Positions 32,287 to 48,748 of a stretch of 64,000 bases of DNA are shown in pieces; positions within the stretch are counted from its first letter, which is position 1; each line of letters starts with the position of its first letter. The DNA is from Bradyrhizobium ontarionense (GTDB taxonomy: Bacteria > Pseudomonadota > Alphaproteobacteria > Rhizobiales > Xanthobacteraceae). The stretch lies in assembly GCF_021088345.1 (NCBI RefSeq), contig NZ_CP088156.1, forward strand, positions 3,472,001 through 3,536,000, written 5' to 3'. Below the pieces are notes generated by a model. The model was not told the DNA's origin, did not search any database, and worked only from the letters and a program-made list of their open reading frames with translations. A program made the translations under genes and the position numbers.

Positions 32287-33714
32287 CTAACCTGGAAATT
32301 CAACGATTCCGAATTGGAGTTGCTGTGGCTGCGCCCGCCGGCGCACCAGCGGCCCGATCACCGCCAGTGTGACGAACAACAGCGCGATCTCGAAATGGTA
32401 GACGATGCTGTAGCCGGTCGCGGGACCTGCGAGCGCCACGCCGAGTCGTCCGTCCAGCGCGAGCTGTGACATCACATCGCGAATGGCGCCGCCGCCGGCG
32501 ATTGCGAGACCTGCGGCCGTGGCCTGCACGGCGCCCCAGGCACCGAGCGCGAGACCGCTCTCGCCGTTCTGCACCAGCGCCATCGCGGCCGTCAGCGTGC
32601 CCACGGCGAACAGGCCGCCGCCGAAGCCGATCAGCGCCGTGCCGATCCGGAACAACAGCGGCGAGGCGAGCGGCGCCGAGAAGATGACGGCCGAGAAAGC
32701 AAACAGTCCGACGATCCCACCGAGCGCCGCAATCCGATAGGGGTCGGAGCCCTTGCCGAGGCGGCGCGCGGAGAGGCCGAAGCCGGCCAGCGTCCCCGCC
32801 GCGAGCAAGGCGGTCAGCGCGGTGGTCTCGCCGACGGTGAGATGCAGGATCTCCGCACCATAGGGCTCGAGCAGGATGTCCTGCATCGTGAAGCCGGCGG
32901 TGCCGAGCCCGACCGCGAGCAGCACGCGTGCTGAGCCGCCTGCCTCACGGAAGTGTCGCCAGGAATCGCCGAAGCGCGGCCGTTCCCGCGTTGCCGAGGT
33001 GCGCGACGGATCACGCGCTTCCTGCTTCCACAGCGCGATGACGTTGAGCACCATCTCGGTCAGCGCCGCGCCCTGGATCACCTGGATCAGCCGCATCTCG
33101 CTGAACTCGGCGAGCAGTCCGCCGAAGGTCAGTGCGCTCGCCATCATGCCGAACATCAGCATCACGTAGAGGAAGGCCACCACGCGGGGCCGTGCCTGCT
33201 CCGGTGCAAGGTCGGTCGCCAATGACAGGCCCGCGGTCTGCGTCGTGTGCAGCCCGGCACCGACCAGCAGGAAGGCGAGCGCTGCGCCGATGCGCCCCGC
33301 GATCACCTGCCCCGGCGCATCGCCCGACAGCACCAGCAGCGCGAACGGCATGATGGCGAGCCCGCCGAACTGCAGCAGCGTGCCCATCCAGATATAGGGC
33401 ACACGGCGCCAGCCGAGCACGGAGCGATGGTGGTCGGACTTGAAGCCGATCAGCACGCGCAAGGGCGCGAACACCAGCGGCAGCGCCACCATGGTCGCAA
33501 CCAGCCAGCTCGGCACGCCGAGCTCGACGATCATGACGCGGTTGAGCGTGCCGTTGAGCAGCACCACCGAGATGCCAACCGAGACCTGGAACAGCGACAG
33601 CCGCATCAGGCGCGGCAAGGGCAACTCGATCGACGCGGCATCGGCAAACGGCAGGTAGCGCGACGACAGCCGCGTCCAGACTTGCAGGATCGATGGTCCG
33701 CGCCCGCTCATCAC
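32287..33714 (-). CDS. lhaA: LH1 assembly factor LhaA (PucC family)
   Basis: 475 aa major-facilitator-like membrane protein with about 12 segments. Family signatures include GTLNRVMIVELGVP and TMQDILLEPYGAEIL. Position between bchM and puhA identifies LhaA, which inserts LH1 subunits or bacteriochlorophyll. It overlaps bchM by 4 bp. A second member of the family is encoded at 45896. Confidence 0.95.
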   Translation of the reverse strand: MMSGRGPSILQVWTRLSSRYLPFADAASIELPLPRLMRLSLFQVSVGISVVLLNGTLNRVMIVELGVPSWLVATMVALPLVFAPLRVLIGFKSDHHRSVLGWRRVPYIWMGTLLQFGGLAIMPFALLVLSGDAPGQVIAGRIGAALAFLLVGAGLHTTQTAGLSLATDLAPEQARPRVVAFLYVMLMFGMMASALTFGGLLAEFSEMRLIQVIQGAALTEMVLNVIALWKQEARDPSRTSATRERPRFGDSWRHFREAGGSARVLLAVGLGTAGFTMQDILLEPYGAEILHLTVGETTALTALLAAGTLAGFGLSARRLGKGSDPYRIAALGGIVGLFAFSAVIFSAPLASPLLFRIGTALIGFGGGLFAVGTLTAAMALVQNGESGLALGAWGAVQATAAGLAIAGGGAIRDVMSQLALDGRLGVALAGPATGYSIVYHFEIALLFVTLAVIGPLVRRRAQPQQLQFGIVEFPG

Positions 33715-34409
33715 GCCCTCAGCTCCAGCGCCTGCGAGGTATAGAAGCCGTTGGCGATGCGGCAGTTGCGGGCGCAGCGCCAGTCGGCGAGATCGGGATG
33801 ATCGGCGATCAAGCGATACAACCGCTGCTCGGTGACCGGCTCGATCGCCGGCGCACGATTGCCGCGCGGGAACACCCGGCCGACCGCATGCATGACGGCC
33901 AACAGCGGCGTCCGCGGCGCGTAGGTCATCAGGATCGCCTCGGAGGTGCGCGCCGCAAGGCCGGCGACGATGCGCACGGCATCCTCGGTGCGGTAGTGGA
34001 TGAAGGAATCCATCGCCACCACGAAGTTGAAGCCGCCGTGCCGGGGATCGAGCATGTCGCCGGCGACGAAGCGGATCGCTTGTCGGCTGACGTCGTCGGG
34101 CAGCCGGCGCTGGGCGATCTCGATCAGGGTCGGCGAGATGTCGACGGCCACGACCTCGGCACCGCGGCGCGCCGCCTCGATCGCGAAGCTGCCGGTGCCG
34201 CAGCCGGCATCGAGCAGCCGCGCGCCGCGCAGGTCGAGCGGCAGCCAGGACAGCAGCGTGCGCCGCATCTCGTCACGGCCGGCACGGACCGTGGCGCGGA
34301 TGCGTCCCACCGGCGCATCCGAGGTCAGCCGCGTCCAGGCGGCGACCGCGGTGCGGTCGAAATAGGTCTCCACTTCACTACGTCGGGTCAGATATTGCGC
34401 AGATGTCAT
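33711..34409 (-). CDS. bchM: Mg-protoporphyrin IX O-methyltransferase BchM
   Basis: 232 aa SAM-dependent enzyme acting after Mg chelatase and before AcsF. SAM-binding motif LLDAGCGTGSFAIEAA. Further family segments are DMLDPRHGGFNFVVAMDS and TYAPRTPLLAVMHAVG. It lies 28 bp after bchL and is coupled to lhaA. Confidence 0.97.
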   Translation of the reverse strand: MTSAQYLTRRSEVETYFDRTAVAAWTRLTSDAPVGRIRATVRAGRDEMRRTLLSWLPLDLRGARLLDAGCGTGSFAIEAARRGAEVVAVDISPTLIEIAQRRLPDDVSRQAIRFVAGDMLDPRHGGFNFVVAMDSFIHYRTEDAVRIVAGLAARTSEAILMTYAPRTPLLAVMHAVGRVFPRGNRAPAIEPVTEQRLYRLIADHPDLADWRCARNCRIANGFYTSQALELRA

Positions 34410-34437
34410 CGGCCAGCCCTGCTCAATCGAAGCCCAA

Positions 34438-38910
<4,473 letters not shown>

Positions 38911-38936
<26 letters not shown>

Positions 38937-40473
38937 CGTACAAGGTCTCGAGTGTGATCAGGTTGACGTTGCGCTCGCGCGCAAAACGTTCGGTGTTGCG
39001 GCGCGCCTTGCCGCGAACGAAGAAGGGAATCTTGGTCAGCTCGCGCTCGGCGTCGGTCGCCCAGGACAGAGCCGCGCTCGACACAGCGACTGCAGCAGGC
39101 TCGGCACTGCGCACTGCCTCGGACGGCCGGGCGGGCGCGGCGCCGAGATGCGACGGTGCATGATCGGCGAATTCGTGGTCCTCGCGGAACATGCCGAGCA
39201 GATGCTCTTCCAGGCCCATCATCAGCGGATGCACCCAGGTATCGAACAGTACGTTGGCGCCTTCGAAGCCCATCTGCGGCGAGTAGCGCGCCGGGAAATC
39301 CTGCACGTGGCACGGCGCCGAGATCACCGCACAGGGAATGCCGAGGCGCTTGGCGATGTGGCGCTCCATCTGCGTTCCGAGCACGAGCTCGGGGCGCAGC
39401 TCGCTGACGCGGGCCTCGACTTCCAGATAATCGTCGGTAATCACAGGCTCGACGCCGTAGATCGCAGCCGCTTCGCGGATCTCGCGGGCGAATTCGCGGG
39501 CATAGGTGCCGAGGCCGACGACCTCGAAGCCGAGTTCCTGGGTCGCGACACGTGCGGCGGCCACCGCGTGGGTCGCATCGCCGAAGATGAAGACGCGCTT
39601 GCCGGTGAGATAGGTCGAATCGACCGAGCGCGAATACCACGGCAGCCGGCTCTCGCTGCGCGCCAGCACGGGCGACGCATCGACGCCCGCGAGCGCCGCC
39701 ACTTCCGCGATGAACTCGCGCGTCGCGGTGACGCCGATCGGGATCGTGCGGGTGGAGGGCTGGCCGAACTGGCGCTGCAGCCACTGCGCCGCGGTCGCGG
39801 CGATCTCGGGATACAGCACGATGTTGAAATCGGCTTGGGGAAGACGGGCGAGATCGGCCGGCGTCGCATTCCACGGCGCGACGACGTTGATCTCGATGCC
39901 GAGCTCCACAACCTGCCTGGTCACTTCCGCGAGGTCGTCGCGATGACGGAAGCCGAGAGCCGTCGGACCAAGCAGGTTGCAGACTGGACGAGCGCCTGCC
40001 TCCCTTGGACGGCGGGGGGAGCCGTTCGCGGAAGACGCAGCCAACGCCCGTACAATCCGGTAGAACGTTTCCGATGCGCCCCAGTTCTCCTTGCGCTGAT
40101 AGGCCGGGAGCTCGAGCGGGATCACCGGAATCGGAAGCTTGAGCGCCTGCGCGAGCCCGCCGGGATCATCCTGGATCAGCTCGGCGGTGCACGAGGCGCC
40201 GACCAGCATCGCCTGCGGCTGGAAGCGGTCATAGGCCGCGCGCACCGCGCTCTGCAGCAGATCCGCCGTGTCGCCGCCGAGATCACGCGCCTGGAACGTC
40301 GTGTAGGTGACCGGCGGGCGGCGGTCGCGGCGCTCGATCATCGTGAACAGGAGATCGGCGTAGGTGTCGCCCTGCGGCGCATGCAGCACGTAGTGCACGT
40401 CGCGCATCGCGGTGGCGATACGCATCGCACCGATGTGCGGGGGTCCTTCGTAGGTCCAGACTGACAGCTGCAT
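38911..40473 (-). CDS. bchB: Dark-operative protochlorophyllide reductase subunit BchB
   Basis: 520 aa. BchNB reduces protochlorophyllide without light. Asp36 in [11 protein letters not shown] is the unusual fourth ligand of the NB 4Fe-4S cluster and C95 in VGASCTAEL is another. A short basic insertion ([11 protein letters not shown]) occurs near residue 155. It starts 1 bp after bchN. Confidence 0.98.
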
Positions 40474-40474
40474 C

Positions 40475-42459
<1,985 letters not shown>

Positions 42460-42492
42460 CGCAAATCCCTGGAGTGCGGGCCCGATGGGGAA

Positions 42493-42533
42493 AAGCTAGA
42501 CCCGGGCACGAAGAGTGTCAATCAAAATTGACG
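42493..42533 (-). promoter_or_regulatory. Predicted bchF promoter with a near-consensus PpsR site
   Basis: TGTCAATCAAAATTGACG (42516-42533) matches TGT-N12-ACA except for the last base. On the minus strand it supplies TTGACA, then 17 bp, then TAGCTT (42493-42498), reading toward bchF. A TTGACGTCAA palindrome (42528-42537) overlaps it. Confidence 0.6.
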
Positions 42534-42587
42534 TCAAATGATATTGACGCAACGAGTGACGTGCGCTCATATGGAGGGGAGGCGCTG

Positions 42588-43484
42588 ATGACCGAGCTCA
42601 ATGAGACAGTCCGATTCCCACGAACCCGCTTTCGGACGAAGCGTGGTCAGGCGGTGTTTCATCCGCCCGCGGCGCCGCGCCTCAGCGTTCCCATGCGGAA
42701 CGCCCGCCATCCCGAACTCAACGCCACGATCGAGGCCGAGATCATTCCGCGGCTCGTGATGGCCCATGCGCCGGCGCTCGAACGCATGCCGGCCATCATC
42801 GCCGCCACCGAACAGGAAGCGGCCGATTTCGCCGAGCTCGTGCTGGGTGCGGACGACGATCGGGCGGTGGCCTGCATCCAGGCGCATCGCGATCACGGCG
42901 AAACGCTGGAGCGGATCTATCTCGAGCTGCTGGTGCCGACTGCGAACCATCTTCGCCATCTGTGGGCCGACGACGAGCGCGACTTCGCCGACGTCACGCT
43001 GGCGCTGTGGCGGCTGCAGCAGCTGCTGCGGCATTTCAGCCCGGCCTTCTGCGCCGAGCTTGCGGCAGTCCCCACCGGCCTGCGCGGGCTGCTGACGACC
43101 GCGCCGGGTGACCGGCGCGAGATGGGGCACATGATGTTCGGCCTCGTGCTGGCGGGCGAGTTCTTTCGCCGCGACGGCTGGGACACCTGGATCGAGCCAG
43201 ACACGGCGGATCGCGGCTTCCTCCACGCGCTCCGCACGCAATGGTTCAACGTCGTCGAGTTCTTCGCCAACAGCGACAAGAAGCTCGACGATCTCGCCTC
43301 GAACATAAGGATGGCGCGGCGCGAGTCCTCCAACCAGGACATCGGCGTGCTGGTCTGCGGTCCTGCGTTTACTGAACGGCCTGAACTCGTACTCCTGGTC
43401 GGCGGCGACGGTGTCGTCTCCGACCCGAGCAGAGAGGCTTCGCAAGCCCGGCACGTCGTCAGTCTTCTGACCGAACGGCGATAG
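42588..43484 (+). CDS. ppaA: B12-binding photosynthesis regulator AerR/PpaA
   Basis: 298 aa. The C-terminal half resembles a cobalamin-binding domain (REMGHMMFGLVLAGEFFRRD, DIGVLVCGPAF) and the preceding helical part (ERIYLELLVPTANHLRHLW) is the family's linker bundle. AerR/PpaA proteins modulate the PpsR/CrtJ repressors, with B12 as a light-sensitive cofactor. Start ATG 42588 has GGAGGGGAGG upstream; the frame is open to 42336 but reads through the PpsR sites. It lies directly upstream of ppsR2. Confidence 0.93.
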   Translation: MTELNETVRFPRTRFRTKRGQAVFHPPAAPRLSVPMRNARHPELNATIEAEIIPRLVMAHAPALERMPAIIAATEQEAADFAELVLGADDDRAVACIQAHRDHGETLERIYLELLVPTANHLRHLWADDERDFADVTLALWRLQQLLRHFSPAFCAELAAVPTGLRGLLTTAPGDRREMGHMMFGLVLAGEFFRRDGWDTWIEPDTADRGFLHALRTQWFNVVEFFANSDKKLDDLASNIRMARRESSNQDIGVLVCGPAFTERPELVLLVGGDGVVSDPSREASQARHVVSLLTERR

Positions 43485-43505
43485 CTGAGGGTGACGTGAA
43501 GATGA

Positions 43506-44990
43506 ATGCTGGAACGAGACTCGCCGCGCGAAGGCTCCTTGACTGGGAGGACAACGTCGTTGGTGAGGGCGTTCAGAGCTCCGAAAGAGTCGCTTGGCGA
43601 TCTCAATGCAGATGTCGCGGCCATGGTGGTGGCCGCTGCGTCCGACATTGCGCTCGCGCTCGACGCCGAAGGCAACATTCAGGATCTGGCTTTCCAGCAA
43701 GCCGGGCTGCCGCTTGAATTGAGAAACACAGACGAGTGGATCGGCCGATCCTGGCAAGCAACAGTGTCCGAGGAAAGCCAGACCAAGCCAGAGCTGCTGC
43801 TCGCCGAGGCCTCCCAGCGCAAGGTGTCGCGCTGGCGCGAGGTCCGCTATCCGGCCGCACGCGGACCGGACATCCCGATCCTGTTCGCGGTGGTGGCGAT
43901 CAAGGGCCCGGCCCGCTTCATCGCGGTCGGCCGCGACGTCCGCGCCACGGCTGCGCTTCAGCAGAAGCTGATCGAGGCCCAGGTGGCGATCGAGCGCGAC
44001 TATTCGCGCATGCGCAGCGCCGAGTCGCGCTACCGCATCCTGTTTCAGATCACGGCCGAGCCGGTGCTGATCATCGATTCCGTGAGCCACCGGATCGTCG
44101 ACGCCAACCCGGCCGCGGCCGCCCTGCTCGACCACGGCGCGGCCAACCTGATCGGCAAGCTGTTTCCGGACGTCCTGCTGATGGACGATTTGGCGACGTC
44201 GCAGTCGCTGGCGCTGGCGATCCGCTCGCAGGGCAAGATCGAGCGCGCCAAGGTCAGGCTCGAGGGCGGAAGGGACTATCTGCTCGACGGCACCTTCTTC
44301 CGACAGGATACGTCGGCGCTGTTCCTTCTGCGCTTCTCGCCGCTGACCGCACAGCCCGCGATCGCGCAGCGGTCCGATGTCAGCACGCAGCTGGTGCAAT
44401 TCGTCGAATCCGCGCCCGACGGCTTCGTCATCACCGACATGGAGGGCCGGCTGCTGCATGCCAACGCCACCTTCCTCCAGCTGGCCCAGGTCGAGAACCT
44501 GCATCAGATCCTCGGCGAGACGATCGACCGCTGGATCGGAAAATCGGCGATCGATTTCTCGATCATGCTGAGCAATCTGCGCCAGCATGGCAGCGTCAAG
44601 CTGTTCTCCAGCGTGGTCCGCGGCGAGCACGGCTCGCCGGTGGACGTCGAGATCTCCGCCGCCACGGTGGGTGCGTCCGGCCAGGCCAGGCTCGGCTTCA
44701 CGATCCGCAACGTCGGCCCGCGCATCACCTCCGACAGCGGCGACCACGGCTACATTCCCCGCTCGCGCGAGCAGCTCGCCGAGCTGATCGGCCGCGTGCC
44801 GCTCAAGGAGCTGGTGCGCGAGACCACCGACGTGATCGAGCGGATGTGCATCGAAACCGCGCTCAAGCTCACCGGTGACAACCGCGCCACCGCCGCTGAG
44901 ATGCTCGGCCTCAGCCGCCAGAGCCTCTACGTCAAGCTGCGGCGTTACGGCATGGCCGAGCCGACCGAAGACGACAGCCAGTTGGAATAG
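43506..44990 (+). CDS. ppsR2: PpsR-type photosynthesis regulator, PpsR2
   Basis: 494 aa. An N-terminal domain, a helix (QQKLIEAQVAIERDYSRMR), two PAS domains (about residues 170-280 and 300-415) and a Fis-type HTH (AEMLGLSRQSLYVKLRRYG). The only cysteine is C448 in ERMCIETAL, at the redox-active position of the HTH cysteine in PpsR/CrtJ. In ORS278 the paralogue beside bchG represses photosynthesis genes. The start is uncertain: ATG 43506 or a GTG further in. bchG follows after 6 bp. Confidence 0.95.
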   Translation: MLERDSPREGSLTGRTTSLVRAFRAPKESLGDLNADVAAMVVAAASDIALALDAEGNIQDLAFQQAGLPLELRNTDEWIGRSWQATVSEESQTKPELLLAEASQRKVSRWREVRYPAARGPDIPILFAVVAIKGPARFIAVGRDVRATAALQQKLIEAQVAIERDYSRMRSAESRYRILFQITAEPVLIIDSVSHRIVDANPAAAALLDHGAANLIGKLFPDVLLMDDLATSQSLALAIRSQGKIERAKVRLEGGRDYLLDGTFFRQDTSALFLLRFSPLTAQPAIAQRSDVSTQLVQFVESAPDGFVITDMEGRLLHANATFLQLAQVENLHQILGETIDRWIGKSAIDFSIMLSNLRQHGSVKLFSSVVRGEHGSPVDVEISAATVGASGQARLGFTIRNVGPRITSDSGDHGYIPRSREQLAELIGRVPLKELVRETTDVIERMCIETALKLTGDNRATAAEMLGLSRQSLYVKLRRYGMAEPTEDDSQLE

Positions 44991-44996
44991 AGTGCC

Positions 44997-45899
44997 ATGA
45001 CCGACATCGCGCCCGCCCCGCTCACCACCCGCCTGCAGCCGCTCGCCGTGCTCGAGCTGCTGAAGCCGATCACCTGGTTTCCGCCGATCTGGGCGTTCGG
45101 CTGCGGCGTGGTGTCATCAGGCGCGCCGCTGGCGCCGCGCTGGCCCACCGTGATCGCGGGCCTCGTGCTGGCCGGGCCGATGGTGTGCGCCACCAGCCAG
45201 GCCGTCAACGACTGGTTCGACCGCCATGTCGATGCGCTCAACGAGCCGAACCGCCCGATTCCCTCGGGCCGCATTCCCGGGCGCTGGGGTCTCACCATCG
45301 CGATGATCTGGACAGTGCTGTCGCTCGCGGTCGCAACGCTGCTCGGCACATGGGGGTTTGCCGCGGCGGCGCTGGGCCTCGTGCTGGCCTGGGCCTACAG
45401 CGCGCCGCCGATCCGGCTGAAGCAGAACGGCTGGTGGGGCAACAGCGCGGTCGGCCTCTGCTACGAGGGCCTGCCCTGGATCACGGCGGCGGCGATCATG
45501 AGCGCACAGGCGCCGTCCTGGCAGGTGCTGCTGATCGCGCTGCTCTACAGCCTCGGCGCCCACGGCATCATGACATTGAACGACTTCAAGTCGATCGCGG
45601 GCGATCGCGTCAGCGGCGTCAACTCGCTGCCGGTGATGCTCGGCGCCGACAAGGCCGCGCGCCTGGCCTGCATCACGATGGCGCTGGCGCAGTTCGCCGT
45701 GCTCGCGCTGCTGGTGGTCTGGAGCCGCCCGGCGCATGCCGCGATCGTGGCCGCCCTGATCGCGGCCCAACTGGTGCTGATGCGGCGGCTGCTGCTGCGG
45801 CCGCGCGAACTGGCGCCCTGGTACAACGGGACGGGCGTGCTGCTCTATGTGCTGGGCATGCTGGTGACGGCCTTTGCGCTGGCGGGAATGGCAGCATGA
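44997..45899 (+). CDS. bchG: Bacteriochlorophyll synthase BchG
   Basis: 300 aa UbiA-family prenyltransferase that esterifies bacteriochlorophyllide with geranylgeranyl or phytyl diphosphate. The motif NDWFDRHVDALNEP supplies the Mg-diphosphate aspartates and GIMTLNDFKSIAGDR the second set. About 8-9 membrane segments. It is coupled to the next gene by a 4-bp overlap. Confidence 0.98.
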   Translation: MTDIAPAPLTTRLQPLAVLELLKPITWFPPIWAFGCGVVSSGAPLAPRWPTVIAGLVLAGPMVCATSQAVNDWFDRHVDALNEPNRPIPSGRIPGRWGLTIAMIWTVLSLAVATLLGTWGFAAAALGLVLAWAYSAPPIRLKQNGWWGNSAVGLCYEGLPWITAAAIMSAQAPSWQVLLIALLYSLGAHGIMTLNDFKSIAGDRVSGVNSLPVMLGADKAARLACITMALAQFAVLALLVVWSRPAHAAIVAALIAAQLVLMRRLLLRPRELAPWYNGTGVLLYVLGMLVTAFALAGMAA

Positions 45900-47236
45900 C
45901 GCCGATGAACTCAGCCTCGCCTGCTCCCCTCTCCTGGTTCGGCATCGTCCGGCTCGGCCTGGTGCAGACCGCGCTCGGCGCCGTCGTCGTGCTGACGACG
46001 TCGACATTGAATCGCGTGATGGTGATCGAGCTCGCCTTGCCGGCCATGATCCCGGGGATGCTGGTCGCGATCCACTACGCGATGCAGGTGCTGCGGCCAT
46101 GGCTCGGTCACGGCTCCGATGTCGGCGGCCGCCGCTTCGCCTGGATCGTGGGCGGCATGGCGGTGCTTGCAACGGGCGGCCTGCTCGCGGCAGCCGCCAC
46201 TGCGCTGATGGCGAGCCAGCTCATTCTCGGCCTGATCCTGGCAGTGACCGCCTTCATCATGATCGGCATCGGCGTCGGCGCCGCCGGCACCTCGCTGCTG
46301 GTGCTGCTGGCCAAACGCACTGCGCCGGAGCGGCGCAGCGCCGCCGCGTCGATCGCCTGGATCATGATGATCGCAGGCTTCATCGTCACGACGGCCGTCG
46401 CCGGCAAGGCGCTCGATCCGTTCTCGGGCGAGCGGCTCATGATGGTGTCCGGCACCGTCTCGGCGATCGCCATGGTGTTGACGCTCTTGGGCGTTTGGGG
46501 CATCGAGCAGCCTGAAATGGCCGTGACGCCGACCTCCGCCCCCGCGCGCAACAGCTTTATGGAGGATTTCCGCGAGATCTACCGGGAGCCGCAGGCGCGG
46601 CGTTTCGCGATTTTCATCTTCGTGTCGATGCTGGCCTACAGCGCGCAGGACCTGATCCTGGAGCCGTTCGCCGGCAGCGTCTTCGGCATGACACCGGGCC
46701 AGACCACGCAGCTGTCCTCGGTGCAACACATGGGCGCGCTGATCGGCATGATCCTGATGCCGGCGCTGGCGAGCCTTCGCAGCGACTGGCGGACGCGGCC
46801 GCAGCCGTGGATCGTCGGCGGCTGCCTGGCCTCGGCGCTGGCGCTGCTCGGCCTCGTCGGTGCCGCAACCGTTGGTCCGGCCTGGCCGCTGCGCGCCTCC
46901 GTGCTGCTGCTCGGCCTCACCAACGGCGTCTACGCCATCGCCGCGATCGGCGCGATGATGAACATGGTGAGCGAAGGCCGCGACAATCGCGAGGGCACGC
47001 GGATGGGCCTGTGGGGCGCCTCGCAGGCGATCTCGTTCGGCATCGGCGGCTTCGTCGGCACCGCGGCGGCTGACGCTGCCCGCCAGCTGCTGCCGTCGAC
47101 GGCCTCAGCCTATGCGGCGGTGTTCGCGGCCGAGGCTGCCTTGTTCGTCCTCTCCGCCTGGCTCGCGATCTGGATCAAGCGCCCGCGCGAGCAGGCATCG
47201 ACGCTGGCGGTGCAGCCGGCCAACCAGGGAGCCTAG
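45896..47236 (+). CDS. PucC/LhaA-family membrane protein
   Basis: 446 aa, about 12 membrane segments. It shares with LhaA the segments TSTLNRVMVIELALP and AQDLILEPFAGSVFG. Position between bchG and bchP matches the Rhodobacter Orf428 (often called Bch2). It probably delivers bacteriochlorophyll or assembles light-harvesting complexes. The frame is open upstream in bchG, but the true start is ATG 45896. Confidence 0.93.
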   Translation: MTPMNSASPAPLSWFGIVRLGLVQTALGAVVVLTTSTLNRVMVIELALPAMIPGMLVAIHYAMQVLRPWLGHGSDVGGRRFAWIVGGMAVLATGGLLAAAATALMASQLILGLILAVTAFIMIGIGVGAAGTSLLVLLAKRTAPERRSAAASIAWIMMIAGFIVTTAVAGKALDPFSGERLMMVSGTVSAIAMVLTLLGVWGIEQPEMAVTPTSAPARNSFMEDFREIYREPQARRFAIFIFVSMLAYSAQDLILEPFAGSVFGMTPGQTTQLSSVQHMGALIGMILMPALASLRSDWRTRPQPWIVGGCLASALALLGLVGAATVGPAWPLRASVLLLGLTNGVYAIAAIGAMMNMVSEGRDNREGTRMGLWGASQAISFGIGGFVGTAAADAARQLLPSTASAYAAVFAAEAALFVLSAWLAIWIKRPREQASTLAVQPANQGA

Positions 47237-47240
47237 CGCG

Positions 47241-48452
47241 ATGATCCCCTCTTGCAGCCAGGAGACGTTCGACGTCGTGGTCGTCGGCGGCGGCCCGGCC
47301 GGCGCAACCGCCGCCAATGATCTCGCCCGCCAGGGCCACAGCGTCCTGCTGCTCGACCGCGCCGGCCGGATCAAGCCGTGCGGCGGCGCCATTCCGCCGC
47401 GGCTGATCGCCGAGTTCGAAATCCCCGGCGATCTGCTGGTGGCGCGGATTTCCGCGGCGCGCATGGTGTCGCCGAGCAACAGGGACGTCGACATGCCGAT
47501 CGACGGCGGCTTCGTCGGCATGGTCGACCGCGAGCATTTCGACAAATGGCTGCGTACGCGCGCGGCGGCAGCCGGCGCGATCAGGCGCACCGGCACCTTC
47601 AGCGAGCTCGCCCGCGACGACGACGGCACCGCCGTGGTGCACTACGAGAGACGCATGGACGATGGCAGCTTGAGGCTGGACAGCGTGCGGGCGCGCACGG
47701 TGATCGGCGCCGACGGCGCGGTGTCGGCGGTTGCGCGCCAATGCATTCCCGAAGCCTGCGAGATGCGCTACGTGTTCGCCTATCACGAGATCATCCGCTC
47801 GCCCGATCGCAACCATCCGGTTTTCGACGCGACCCGGTGCGACGTCGTCTATCGCGGCCAGCTGTCGCCGGACTTCTACAGCTGGGTGTTTCCGCACGGA
47901 CCGACCACCAGCATCGGGACGGGAAGCGCCTGCAAGGGCTTCTCGCTGCGCGGCTCGGTTGCGCAATTTCGCAAGGCAGCGGCGCTCGACCACCTCGAGA
48001 CCCTCCGCCGCGAAGGCGCGCCGATCCCGCTGAAGCCGCTGTCGCGCTGGGACAACGGCCGCGACATCCTGCTCGCCGGCGATGCGGCCGGCGTGGTGGC
48101 CCCGGCCTCAGGCGAAGGCATCTACTACGCCATGGCGGGCGGCCGCGCAGCGGCCGACGCGGTCGCCCTGTTCCTGAAGACCGGTGACGCCGCGGCGCTC
48201 GCCTCGGCGCGGCGCAGCTTCATGCGCCAGCACGGCGCGGTGTTCTTCATCCTCGGCCTGATGCAGCGCTACTGGTACTCGAACGACGCCCGTCGCGAAC
48301 GCTTCGTCGCGATCTGCCGCGATCCCGACGTGCAGCAGTTGACCTGGGACGCCTACATGAACAAGGCGCTGGTGCGCGCCAAGCCGCTGTCGCATGTGCG
48401 GATCTTCTTCAAGAACATCGCGCATCTGACCGGGCTGGCACGGGCGGCTTGA
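47241..48452 (+). CDS. bchP: Geranylgeranyl reductase BchP
   Basis: 403 aa flavoprotein that reduces the geranylgeranyl tail of bacteriochlorophyll to phytyl. N-terminal FAD motif VVVVGGGPAGATAANDLA, then CGGAIPPRLIAEF, VIGADGAVSAVAR and LLAGDAAGVVAPASGEG. It starts 4 bp after the PucC-like gene. Confidence 0.97.
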   Translation: MIPSCSQETFDVVVVGGGPAGATAANDLARQGHSVLLLDRAGRIKPCGGAIPPRLIAEFEIPGDLLVARISAARMVSPSNRDVDMPIDGGFVGMVDREHFDKWLRTRAAAAGAIRRTGTFSELARDDDGTAVVHYERRMDDGSLRLDSVRARTVIGADGAVSAVARQCIPEACEMRYVFAYHEIIRSPDRNHPVFDATRCDVVYRGQLSPDFYSWVFPHGPTTSIGTGSACKGFSLRGSVAQFRKAAALDHLETLRREGAPIPLKPLSRWDNGRDILLAGDAAGVVAPASGEGIYYAMAGGRAAADAVALFLKTGDAAALASARRSFMRQHGAVFFILGLMQRYWYSNDARRERFVAICRDPDVQQLTWDAYMNKALVRAKPLSHVRIFFKNIAHLTGLARAA

Positions 48453-48730
48453 CCGGGTTCGCGGACATGGGCGAGTTGTTGCGAAGCCCGCATTTGATCG
48501 ACCTGATCCTCGCCATCATCGCGGCCGAGTTCGCAGCCGGTGCGCTGGTCTGGCGGCGGTGCCGCCGCGGCATCAGTCCGCGCGCGCTGCTGCCCAATTT
48601 GCTCGCCGGCGCCTTCCTGCTGCTCGCGCTGCGTTGTGCGCTGGCGGATGCGCCGTGGTTCTGGCTTGCGTCGTGCCTGACGGCGGCCGGTCTCGCCAAC
48701 GCCGCCGATCTCAGGCAGCGCTGGCGATGA
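48449..48730 (+). CDS. Small membrane protein after bchP, function unknown
   Basis: 93 aa from TTG 48449 (overlapping the bchP stop) or 87 aa from ATG 48467. Two or three hydrophobic segments (LIDLILAIIAAEFAAGALVW, NLLAGAFLLLALRCALA, WFWLASCLTAAGLANAA) and basic loops indicate a small inner-membrane protein. Last gene of the aerR-bchP operon, convergent with cycA. Not a family I can name with certainty. Confidence 0.8.
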   Translation: MTGFADMGELLRSPHLIDLILAIIAAEFAAGALVWRRCRRGISPRALLPNLLAGAFLLLALRCALADAPWFWLASCLTAAGLANAADLRQRWR

Positions 48731-48748
48731 TCGTCCGCGCGAGGCCGA

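Noticed and set aside
42567..44747. 726-codon minus-strand frame across aerR and ppsR2
   Set aside because: Both genes on the plus strand are well-supported families; the antisense product is Arg/His/Glu-rich without domains.
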